Assembly (NCBI GenBank): GCA_037444165.1
Contig: JBBIMX010000045.1
Location: 1 to 24,476, forward strand
Direction of reading: 5' to 3'
Source of the DNA: CALIBK01 sp037444165
Lineage (GTDB): Bacteria > Desulfobacterota > BSN033 > UBA1163
DNA length: 24,476 nucleotides
In this document: positions 13,959-21,064 of the stretch, piece after piece
Layout: each line of letters begins with the position of its first letter
Position numbering within the stretch: position 1 is the stretch's first letter
Notes under the pieces: model-generated
What the model was told of the DNA's origin: nothing
The model's input: the letters and a program-made list of their open reading frames with translations, nothing else
The model's database searches: none
Position numbers and translations under genes: made by a program

Positions 13959-15395
13959 ATGGGGATCAAAACATATGATCAATATATAGCCAGTCTAAGG
14001 ATGATGAGGCCAACCGTTTATATGTTTGGAGAAAAGATTGAAAATCCAGTCGATCATCCACGGATTCGAGCAGGGATAAACGCGACAGGGGCCACCTATG
14101 AATTAGCCAGTAAAGAGGAATACAGAGAATTGATGACGACGATTTCACCTTTTATAGGAGAACCTATCAATCGTTTCACTTTACCACCCCAATCCATCGA
14201 AGATTTGGTTGCAAGGGTAAAGATCAATCGTATTTTAGGAGCCTATGTAGGAACTTGCCATCAAAGATGTACAGGTTTAGACTGTCTCTGTGCCCTCTCA
14301 ATCGTTACCTATGACATCGATAAAAAATATGGAACCCATTATTACGATCGTTTCATGGAGTTCTTGAAGTACATGCAAAAGAATGATCTTACCGCCAATG
14401 CGAGTGTGACGGACGTGAAAGGGGATCGGAGTCTTGGGCCTCACGAACAACCTGATAAAGATATGTACCTTCGGGTGGTGGAGGAGACAAAGGAAGGAAT
14501 CATTGTAAGAGGGGCGAAGGTTCATCAAACAGGTTCAATAAGTTCACATGAAATTATTGTCCTTCCCACTCGAGCCATGCAGAAAGGGGATGAGGAGTAC
14601 GCATTGGCCTTTGCGATTCCCTCCGATACCAAAGGACTTATTCACGTCGTAGGAAGAAATTCGATGGATACTCGGGAAATCGAGGGCGTGGATTGTGGCA
14701 ATATTCGATACAGTAAATATTGTCCCACCCTTATTTTTGACGAAGTGTTTGTCCCCTGGGAGCGTGTCTTCATGTATAAAGAAGTGGAATTCGCAGCCGA
14801 ATTGGTTAGTCGTTTTTCAGCCTTTCATCGGCAATCCCACGGAGGGTGTAAGGCCGGTAAGATCGATGCGATGACTGGGGCGGCCCTGATGATGATGGAA
14901 TATAATGGGACGACAAAGGTGAGCCATCATAAGGAGAAGGTCATCGATATGATCCATAGGGCTGAAACCCTCTATGGATGTAGTCTTGCAGCCTCCTATG
15001 AAGGAAAGAAGGAGCCTTCGGGGACCTATTTTATAAACCCCATTTTAGCCAATGCCTCCAAAATTCATGAGGGAAAGGAAATGGCCGAGGCTACTCGACT
15101 GATGATTGATATTGCCGGAGGATTTGTGGCCGATCTTCCTTCGGATAGGGATTTTGAGAATCCTGAGATAGGAGAACTTTTGAAGAAATATCTAAAGGGT
15201 GCCAAAGGAGTTCCCGTGGAGAATCGAATTCGAATGTTACGACTGATTGAGAAGATGGCTATGGAGAGTGCAGATACGATCTCAGATATTCATGGAGGTG
15301 GTTCTCCTGCTGCCCATCGCCTCACCATTTTCAGGGAATCGGATCTCGAATATAAGAAGAGATGCGCGAAACGTCTTGCCGGAATTGTGGATTAG
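13959..15395 (+). CDS. 4-hydroxybutyryl-CoA dehydratase-family Fe-S flavoprotein
   Basis: This 478-aa protein has the acyl-CoA-dehydrogenase-like fold shared by HpaB-type monooxygenases and 4-hydroxybutyryl-CoA dehydratase. All four [4Fe-4S] ligands of the Clostridium aminobutyricum dehydratase are matched in spacing: C100-x3-C104 (TCHQRC) and H290-x6-C297 (HRQSHGGC), against C99, C103, H292 and C299. The lysine after the last cysteine (K298, K300 in the clostridial enzyme) is kept too. HpaB monooxygenases lack these ligands, so a ketyl-radical dehydratase or delta-isomerase acting on a CoA ester is favoured over oxygenase activity. GGGAGGAAAAG precedes the ATG. No CoA-transferase or CoA-ligase lies nearby; the OFOR genes directly upstream could supply the acyl-CoA. 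The exact substrate is unknown. Confidence 0.88.
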   Translation: MGIKTYDQYIASLRMMRPTVYMFGEKIENPVDHPRIRAGINATGATYELASKEEYRELMTTISPFIGEPINRFTLPPQSIEDLVARVKINRILGAYVGTCHQRCTGLDCLCALSIVTYDIDKKYGTHYYDRFMEFLKYMQKNDLTANASVTDVKGDRSLGPHEQPDKDMYLRVVEETKEGIIVRGAKVHQTGSISSHEIIVLPTRAMQKGDEEYALAFAIPSDTKGLIHVVGRNSMDTREIEGVDCGNIRYSKYCPTLIFDEVFVPWERVFMYKEVEFAAELVSRFSAFHRQSHGGCKAGKIDAMTGAALMMMEYNGTTKVSHHKEKVIDMIHRAETLYGCSLAASYEGKKEPSGTYFINPILANASKIHEGKEMAEATRLMIDIAGGFVADLPSDRDFENPEIGELLKKYLKGAKGVPVENRIRMLRLIEKMAMESADTISDIHGGGSPAAHRLTIFRESDLEYKKRCAKRLAGIVD

Positions 15396-15403
15396 AAGTT
15401 TGA

Positions 15404-16291
15404 TCAAGTTAAGAGTCCCATATTTTTTAATATTTCTTTCAACTCTTCTTTAGCTTTGGGGCTTATTCCTCCAACAGGAGGAATTCCAACACCGGCATCG
15501 ATGCCGATAAGATTGAGGGCTTCTTTTATTACCACAGGAAAAGTTCCTAAATCGAAGGCTAATCGGAGAGGAGCCAGTCGATATTGGGCCGAAAGGGCCC
15601 TGGGATGATCTCCTGCCATAAAGGCCTCATAAATCTCGACGATCAATTTGGGGGCTACATTGGCCGTCGCGGCAATGGCTCCTTTTCCTCCATAGCAGAG
15701 CGTTCCATAAATCAGGGTATCCCGGCCTGCAAGGACTGAAAATCTTTCCCCCGTTCTTCGAATATATTCAGCCGTAAGCGTGAGATCGCCCGAAGAATCC
15801 TTAATCCCGACAATGTTGTCTACTTTCGAGGCCCTGACCACAAACTCAGCAGAGAGATTAATCCCCGTTCGAGGAGGATTGTTATAAAGGAGAACGGGAA
15901 GTCGGGTGGATTTGGCAATGGAGGTGTAATACTCCATTAACTCTTCGTCATTGGGTCGGATAAAATAAGGAGTAATGACAGAAACGGCACTCGCTCCAGC
16001 CGATTCAGCCATTTGAGTCAAAGCGATGGCCTCTCGTGTTGTCACCGACCCTGTCCCTACATACACCGGCACCCGGCCATTGGTTTCATCAATGACTATC
16101 TCGACCACCTTTTTCTTTTCTTCAAAAGTCAGGGCATAGAATTCTCCTTGACTCCCTACAGGAAAGAGGCCATGAACGCCTCCTTCAATCAGATAGTTCG
16201 TCAGCTTCCGGAGAGCCGATTCATTGACCTTTCCCTCTCTGGTGATTGGCGTGACCATAGCAGGAATGATTCCTTTAGGTTGAAAGCCCAT
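15404..16291 (-). CDS. DapA-family class I aldolase/dehydratase (2-oxoacid lyase)
   Basis: This is a 295-aa TIM-barrel Schiff-base lyase. The catalytic lysine is K164 in GIKDSSGD, and Y136 in YNNPPRTG matches the active-site tyrosine. The Thr-Thr pair of true dihydrodipicolinate synthase (GTTGE) is replaced by S47-Q48 (GSQGE). This points to another member of the superfamily, for example a 2-keto-3-deoxy sugar acid aldolase or dehydratase, rather than lysine biosynthesis. ATG 16291 has AAAGGAG 7 nt upstream. A TTG at 16315 is in frame but would place that Shine-Dalgarno inside the gene. It lies 20 nt downstream of the large TTT transporter subunit, so its substrate is probably the transported acid or derived from it. 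Its 3' end faces the dehydratase-like gene with 8 nt between stop codons. Confidence 0.9.
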   Translation of the reverse strand: MGFQPKGIIPAMVTPITREGKVNESALRKLTNYLIEGGVHGLFPVGSQGEFYALTFEEKKKVVEIVIDETNGRVPVYVGTGSVTTREAIALTQMAESAGASAVSVITPYFIRPNDEELMEYYTSIAKSTRLPVLLYNNPPRTGINLSAEFVVRASKVDNIVGIKDSSGDLTLTAEYIRRTGERFSVLAGRDTLIYGTLCYGGKGAIAATANVAPKLIVEIYEAFMAGDHPRALSAQYRLAPLRLAFDLGTFPVVIKEALNLIGIDAGVGIPPVGGISPKAKEELKEILKNMGLLT

Positions 16292-16311
16292 TTTTTTCTC
16301 CTTTGAAAGAA

Positions 16312-17808
16312 TCAACTCATCCCGAATCCTTTCTTCTTTTTGAGGCTGAAAAAAAGCATTATGAAGAGAAGGATCATTAATCCTATACCGATAGGTCGAA
16401 CCAGCATGGCCAGGGGATCATTCATATAGGTGAGTAAGGCCCTTCTTAAAGAGGTATCCGCTATATTCCCTATAAGAATTCCCAGAACCATAGGGGCTAC
16501 AGGGATCGCCTTTACTTTCATGATATATCCAACTAATCCAAATGCGAATGCACTGATGATGTCAAAATGGGTAAACCCAGACCCCCATGCTCCCAGAATA
16601 GACATGGCTGTAGCAATAGGAAGGATAATCTCTCTACGAATCGATAATAATCGAATCACATAGCTTGATAGAAGCAATCCTGCGAATATGATCATAATGG
16701 CTGATAACCAGAAGAGGAGGACAATGAATGTGACAAATCCCGGTCTTTCGATCATAAGCATCGGCCCTGGCCTCACTCCGTAAATAAATAGCGCAGCAAG
16801 AAGAATGGCTGTAGGCCCACTTCCAGGAATTCCCAATACGAGTGTTGGAATTAGGGCGCCCCCTGATGTGGCATTGTTAGCCACTTCAGCCGCGATTATC
16901 CCTTCAAAACTTCCTTTCCCAAAGTCTTCTTTTCTCTTAGATGTGCGATAAGCCAAATCATAGGAGACCCAGCAAGAGGCCGATTCTCCAATACCAGGGA
17001 TACAACCGATACCAATTCCTACGAAGGCTGAGCGGATAATATTTTTCACATTTTTTTTTAGAATTCCGAATGGGATAATCGCTCTGCCAGGTTTCCCTGC
17101 CAACTGGTAAGGGACCTTCTCTTTTAGAACCACCAAGACCTCCGAGATCCCAAAAAGTCCTATAAGGGCAGGGACAAAATTAAAACCCCTAATTAGGACC
17201 TCGTGATAGGCAAAACGAGGATAGGCCCATATCTCCTCCATTCCTACCATTGCGATTAATAGCCCCAATATTCCTGAGATCCAACCCTTTATCACTTCTT
17301 TTCCTGCTAAGGAGCCACAAACTAATACTCCAGCCATACAGGCCAGAAAAACCTCCCAATCACCAAATTTAAGAGCAATGATAAATATAAAAGGTAATGA
17401 GATAAGGGTGAAGAGTTCTCCAAGCAATTCCCCGATTCCCGAGGCGATGGTCACTGCACCAATAGCCTCCCTCGCTTTCCCCATCTTTGCCAAAGGAAAA
17501 CCATCCAAACAGGTGGCTGCAGCAGCGGGGGTTCCTGGGATGTTCATCATAGTAGCAGTAATGCCCCCTGAGAATATGGCTCCGGTGTATATTGCTATAA
17601 GAAGAGCAAGTCCCCATTCCATAGGAATGCGAAAGGCAAAACCCAACATCAAGGCCATACCCATGACAGCCGTTAGACCGGGGGTGACTCCCACAAATAT
17701 CCCTAACATAGTTCCAAGCAATTCCATCCCTATAATCGGTGGAGAAAATACTACCAGAGCTTTGCTCGGAATCATTCCCCATTCTTTGAATATAAAATCC
17801 CAGTTCAT
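16312..17808 (-). CDS. tctA: Tripartite tricarboxylate transporter, large membrane subunit (TctA family)
   Basis: This 498-aa integral membrane subunit forms the transport path of a TTT system with about 11-12 hydrophobic segments. Family signatures are GIFVGVTPGLTAVMG near the N-terminus, IPGTPAAAATCLDGFPLAKMGKA around residues 90-112 (in two pieces), and a repeat-like second half with GIPGSGPTAILLAALFIYGVRPGP. It is driven by an ion gradient and needs a periplasmic receptor, encoded two genes upstream. The start ATG has only a weak AGG-type ribosome binding site and lies 10 nt after the small-subunit gene. The tct symbol denotes the family; citrate as substrate is not implied. Confidence 0.94.
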   Translation of the reverse strand: MNWDFIFKEWGMIPSKALVVFSPPIIGMELLGTMLGIFVGVTPGLTAVMGMALMLGFAFRIPMEWGLALLIAIYTGAIFSGGITATMMNIPGTPAAAATCLDGFPLAKMGKAREAIGAVTIASGIGELLGELFTLISLPFIFIIALKFGDWEVFLACMAGVLVCGSLAGKEVIKGWISGILGLLIAMVGMEEIWAYPRFAYHEVLIRGFNFVPALIGLFGISEVLVVLKEKVPYQLAGKPGRAIIPFGILKKNVKNIIRSAFVGIGIGCIPGIGESASCWVSYDLAYRTSKRKEDFGKGSFEGIIAAEVANNATSGGALIPTLVLGIPGSGPTAILLAALFIYGVRPGPMLMIERPGFVTFIVLLFWLSAIMIIFAGLLLSSYVIRLLSIRREIILPIATAMSILGAWGSGFTHFDIISAFAFGLVGYIMKVKAIPVAPMVLGILIGNIADTSLRRALLTYMNDPLAMLVRPIGIGLMILLFIMLFFSLKKKKGFGMS

Positions 17809-17818
17809 ATTCGATTAC

Positions 17819-18322
17819 CTATGGAAGTGGCATATCAAATATCCATGGGGTAATTAGCCCTACAAGGAGTGAAGCCCCGATGGAGAGAAGGAGGACTTCC
17901 AATAATCTTCCTACTTTCAAATAAAGGAAGATCCCGAAGAAGTAGATGAAATTTATAAGTAAGAAGGGGATTGTTCCAATAAGGGCAACATAAATAGCTG
18001 TCCATCCGGCAATGATCAAAAATCGGCGAGATTCGACCCCTTCTTTTATCTTTCGACACAATAGGACAATTCCCGCCTGCCCATTTGAAGCCACTGAACG
18101 GAGGATAAGAGAACCAGAGAGTCCAATAAGTACCAACCCGAGAATTAATGGGAGAAAACCGGGTCCCATAAAAAAGCCCCATCTTCCCTTTTGGGGCATT
18201 CTTATTGATTCGAAGATGATAAAAACTGAAAGAGATAGAAGGACTAAACCAATAATAAAATCTCCAGCTGCTGATTCTTGGTCCCTTTTATTTTTAAACT
18301 CGCTGAGATCCTTTTTATCCAC
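17819..18322 (-). CDS. tctB: Tripartite tricarboxylate transporter, small membrane subunit (TctB family)
   Basis: This 167-aa protein has four hydrophobic segments. The first lies near residues 21-41 (DFIIGLVLLSLSVFIIFES), followed by the typical GRWGFFMGPGFLPLILGL. TctB proteins pair with TctA in the membrane; sequence is poorly conserved, so the call rests on length, topology and position. The start is GTG 18322 with only a weak purine stretch before it. No ATG is available that would keep the first membrane helix. It sits 82 nt after the receptor gene and 10 nt before tctA. Confidence 0.88.
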   Translation of the reverse strand: MDKKDLSEFKNKRDQESAAGDFIIGLVLLSLSVFIIFESIRMPQKGRWGFFMGPGFLPLILGLVLIGLSGSLILRSVASNGQAGIVLLCRKIKEGVESRRFLIIAGWTAIYVALIGTIPFLLINFIYFFGIFLYLKVGRLLEVLLLSIGASLLVGLITPWIFDMPLP

Positions 18323-18404
18323 TCTTATTCTCTATGTATCTATGCGCGAATGGAATGTTTTTAATATAGAGATAGAGGAAGTCAAATAAGGAGAAAGGGG
18401 GTAC

Positions 18405-19508
18405 CTATTTCCCTTTATATTCTTTAAACATTTTTTCGACCTTTTCAGGCCATGGTCGCACTGTTTTTGCCCTCTCATGAGGGGGCCATTTCCATTCCTC
18501 TATTTTTGGGATTCCGAGTGTTGAAGGATTTACCGGAGCGATTCCTCCCTCAAAAAGTGGCCAGCTCCTAGCGCTTTCTATTTTTGACATCATTTTATCG
18601 CTCTCTATCCCCATGAGCGGATCAATGAACATAGCCCCTTCTTTCACCGTGGTCTTTTTAAAACTCTCCTGTTCTATCGCAAAAAGGAACGCATCGGCAA
18701 TCTTAACCACGATCTCTTCTGGAGTATCTCGGTGAATGTAGAGGCCGAAAAAGGGATTGATAGGAATATTCGCAACAAGCTTAGGAAATACCTCATTAAT
18801 CGGTCTGAAATTTACGCCTTCAAATATGATGGGTTTGTCATAAAGATTAGCAATGGGTCTGATTAACTTTGCAGCCGCATAGTCTGTGATATCTCCCATA
18901 CTCACCGAGGCGAATTGGATATCCCCGGCAAGTAAGAATTTCCCCGCTTCTCTCCCACCTTTATAAGGGATCACAATGGCCTTTCCTTTTAGCCCAGCCT
19001 CCTTTAATACTAAATCACCAAATATCTCACCATTACTCCCTGCTCCAGGATGTCCATATTTAAGTTTCCCAGGCTTTGCTTTGATCTCTTCAAGGAGTTC
19101 TTCGATTGTCTTCCATGGCGCATCGTACTTGACGTAGATGGTTGTTGGAGTTGTATTACTCAGAAAGGCATAAAAATTTGTCCAGCTTATGGGAGCATGT
19201 TTCAGAACAGGCCATGTTCCATGCACCGCAGCCCCTCCAAACCAGTTATATCCATCCGCCGGAGATTTTGCGACATGAGTTGCACCGATGGAACCCAGGG
19301 CTCCCAGCATGTTGGTTACCGTAATTTTTACCCCTAACTTCTTCTCCATCTCCAAGGCAAGGGATCGGCTCGCTATATCAGAGGTTCCACCCGCAGCCCA
19401 TCCGCAGTAGACAGTAATGGCTTTTTCAGGCCATGCAGCAATGGATTGACCTAAACTAAAGGAAAAAGCTAAGAAAAGACTTATTAGAATCAATACCAAA
19501 TTTTTCAT
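18405..19508 (-). CDS. tctC: TTT-type periplasmic receptor (TctC/Bug family)
   Basis: This 367-aa periplasmic binding protein delivers a carboxylate to the TctAB permease. A signal peptide spans residues 1 to about 25 (MKNLVLILISLFLAFSFSLG, likely cut after SIAA). The Bug-family ligand region is visible as VYCGWAAGGTSDIASR (33-48), and GALGSIGATHVAKSPADGYNW follows near 65-85. At 367 aa it is longer than the usual ~320 aa; the extra residues are in the C-terminal part after about 300. AAGGAGGG lies 7 nt before the ATG. It is the first gene of the tctCBA-lyase operon and has its own candidate promoter upstream. Bug receptors bind mono-, di- or tricarboxylates or sugar acids; the ligand is unknown. 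Confidence 0.92.
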   Translation of the reverse strand: MKNLVLILISLFLAFSFSLGQSIAAWPEKAITVYCGWAAGGTSDIASRSLALEMEKKLGVKITVTNMLGALGSIGATHVAKSPADGYNWFGGAAVHGTWPVLKHAPISWTNFYAFLSNTTPTTIYVKYDAPWKTIEELLEEIKAKPGKLKYGHPGAGSNGEIFGDLVLKEAGLKGKAIVIPYKGGREAGKFLLAGDIQFASVSMGDITDYAAAKLIRPIANLYDKPIIFEGVNFRPINEVFPKLVANIPINPFFGLYIHRDTPEEIVVKIADAFLFAIEQESFKKTTVKEGAMFIDPLMGIESDKMMSKIESARSWPLFEGGIAPVNPSTLGIPKIEEWKWPPHERAKTVRPWPEKVEKMFKEYKGK

Positions 19509-19521
19509 ATGGTCTCCCTCC

Positions 19522-19535
19522 TTAAATTAATTTAA
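19522..19535. repeat. 14-bp AT-only palindrome ahead of tctC
   Basis: TTAAATTAATTTAA is a perfect palindrome. It lies in the presumed leader of the tctC operon, between the -10 element and the Shine-Dalgarno, which it touches. Possible roles are a repressor site that blocks promoter clearance or a weak stem next to the ribosome binding site. Its A/T-only make-up means that chance is also possible. Confidence 0.4.
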
Positions 19536-19574
19536 TAGAGATTTAAAAACTCATGGGTTTCATTTTGATTCGAT

Positions 19575-19602
19575 TTTATACCGGAGTCATAGACAAAGTC
19601 AA
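19575..19602 (-). promoter_or_regulatory. Candidate sigma70 promoter of the tctC operon
   Basis: Read on the minus strand, TTGACT (19597-19602) and TATAAA (19575-19580) are separated by 16 nt. This is the best promoter match in the 171-nt gap between larA and tctC. Transcription would start near 19568, leaving a leader of about 60 nt before the tctC ATG. A 7-bp inverted repeat lies just upstream of the -35 element. Confidence 0.6.
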
Positions 19603-19609
19603 CTTTTTC

Positions 19610-19678
19610 GTAACCCATCACTTAGGGGGTTACCCTTTTTCGATTTCTTATATCGGGGGATCGAAATTAGTATTTCGA
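19610..19678. promoter_or_regulatory. Cluster of inverted repeats between larA and tctC
   Basis: Three perfect 7-bp inverted repeats are packed here. The first is GTAACCC (19610-19616) with GGGTTAC (19627-19633). The second is TTTCGAT (19638-19644) with ATCGAAA (19660-19666). The third is TCGAAAT (19661-19667) with ATTTCGA (19672-19678). The last starts just after the larA stop codon and shares bases with the second, so the two are alternatives. None has a T-run in the minus direction, so they fit operators or mRNA 3'-end stems better than an intrinsic terminator. The first ends 7 nt upstream of the tctC -35 box. Confidence 0.5.
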
Positions 19679-19679
19679 G

Positions 19680-20963
19680 TCACTTTTTAGGATAGGATTT
19701 AAGAATAGGCAGAGTAAGAAGTCCGTCAGGGATTAAGACTACCCTTGATTTCGGATTCTTTTCTAATTCTCGATTTAGAGCTTCCTGGAGGGTAGGAGCG
19801 AATTCAAGATATAATTCTTTCAATGTCTCTTCGGGAAGGAGGCAATCCGTTATTACCATTCTTGCCTGTTTTAAAATCCGAGCAAGAATCAATGCCTTCT
19901 GTTCTCCTGGAGCAAAACCTTCCTCCCGAGAGATGGCAATGACCTCGTCCACATCTTGAGCTCGTTTCATAATATTACAATATCCGGGATGACCACAGCC
20001 ATCTTCACAGGGAGCTGGAATGAGAATCACCCCTCCCTGAGTGACTACAGGTTTCGGCCCGAAAACGACGACATTGGCCGCCCGAGTGGCCTGATAGAGA
20101 TCTCGGCTTTTAGGATAGCTTACACCACTTACGACAATCTCTCCTGGCTCTTCGATCTCGACCTCATAAAGCCTTCGCGCCACTTTGACCCCTTCATTAA
20201 AAGCCTCTATCGGATCTCCTGCCACCACTTTCACCACCTCTTTTTTCCCTGTCTGGACGACATTCACAATGAAGTGGAGTCCAAGGGCAGACGCTGCCTC
20301 CATGAGGAATGTTCTGAAACGATTCCCTTCCACAACTCCCAATCGGGTCTCTTCCATCATAGAGTAATTATGGGTTGCTGCAATTGTCCCCTCCCCCGCA
20401 ACGCCTACGGCAAGGCTCTTCACCCCTCCGCTATACCCTGCAAAGAGGTGGGTTTCAATGACTCCTGTGGCAATTCGAATATCCGCCTCCACGACCCTTC
20501 GATTGAAAATCAGGGGAATCCCACCCTCCGTCATTCCTAAATCAACCAATTCGTTTTGGTTGTAGGCGTCATGGTTGACAAAGAGAATTTCATCCACCAC
20601 TTCCCCGAATTTCTCTTTTAATTCCTCATAGGTATTGGGTCGATGGGTTCCTGTAGCCACGACTGCAGTGATCTCTTTCTTTTTGATTCCACCCTCTTCG
20701 AGTTCTTTAATCAGAAGGGGAAGAATAATCTCTTCGGGAAGTTTCCGGGTAATATCCGTCACAATGATGGCAACCCTTTGTCCGGATCTAACGATATTTC
20801 TTAGTCGAGGAGAACCGATGGGATGCTCAAGAGCCTCCTCAACCGCCTTTCTCACATTCGGAACAGGAGTCCTCTCATGAGAGACGACCCATTGGACGGA
20901 GATATGGTCTGGAATCTCAAGGTCGATCATCCTTTTTCCGCATGGAATAGGGTAATGCTTCAT
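19680..20963 (-). CDS. larA: LarA-family nickel-pincer racemase/epimerase
   Basis: This 427-aa enzyme is the length of Lactiplantibacillus plantarum LarA (424 aa). Family enzymes racemise or epimerise 2-hydroxyacids through the nickel-pincer nucleotide cofactor. Matching residues are D70 and R73 (DITR), H107 (GTHRPN), H172 (THLFAGYSGG), K182, which would form the covalent cofactor link, and H198. These correspond to D72, R75, H108, H174, K184 and H200. Q291 matches Q295, but the substrate-side lysine K298 is arginine here (R294), which suggests a substrate other than lactate. The cofactor-making genes larB, larC and larE are not in the window. AAGGAAATAAG precedes the ATG. The gene lies upstream of a TTT transporter and a 2-oxoacid lyase, so a sugar acid or dicarboxylic hydroxyacid is plausible. 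Confidence 0.9.
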   Translation of the reverse strand: MKHYPIPCGKRMIDLEIPDHISVQWVVSHERTPVPNVRKAVEEALEHPIGSPRLRNIVRSGQRVAIIVTDITRKLPEEIILPLLIKELEEGGIKKKEITAVVATGTHRPNTYEELKEKFGEVVDEILFVNHDAYNQNELVDLGMTEGGIPLIFNRRVVEADIRIATGVIETHLFAGYSGGVKSLAVGVAGEGTIAATHNYSMMEETRLGVVEGNRFRTFLMEAASALGLHFIVNVVQTGKKEVVKVVAGDPIEAFNEGVKVARRLYEVEIEEPGEIVVSGVSYPKSRDLYQATRAANVVVFGPKPVVTQGGVILIPAPCEDGCGHPGYCNIMKRAQDVDEVIAISREEGFAPGEQKALILARILKQARMVITDCLLPEETLKELYLEFAPTLQEALNRELEKNPKSRVVLIPDGLLTLPILKSYPKK

Positions 20964-21064
20964 CTTCTTATTTCCTTTTTATTTATTACCATAGCCCGTT
21001 TAGAATGGCAATGAATCACAAGAAGAAAATATCTTTGGCTCTGAAACGAACCTCTTCCTCAATC

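Noticed and set aside
13959..15395. Annotation as 4-hydroxyphenylacetate 3-monooxygenase (HpaB)
   Set aside because: The four Fe-S ligands with dehydratase spacing are present and the neighbouring genes are anaerobic, so the dehydratase branch fits better.
17369..17857. Open frames of 137 and 159 codons overlapping the 5' part of tctA on both strands
   Set aside because: The true frame carries unmistakable TctA motifs; these alternatives have none.
18394..18416. AAAGGG/CCCTTT inverted repeat over the tctC stop codon
   Set aside because: Only 6 bp with an 11-nt loop and no T-run; too weak to call a terminator or regulatory stem.
19956..20540. 194-codon open frame on the plus strand opposite larA
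   Set aside because: It is fully antisense to a clearly conserved gene, shows no family resemblance, and reflects codon bias on the other strand.
20983..21011. Promoter-like TTGCCA-N17-TAATAA upstream of larA
   Set aside because: The predicted start would fall within the Shine-Dalgarno, leaving too short a leader. The -10 match is also weak.
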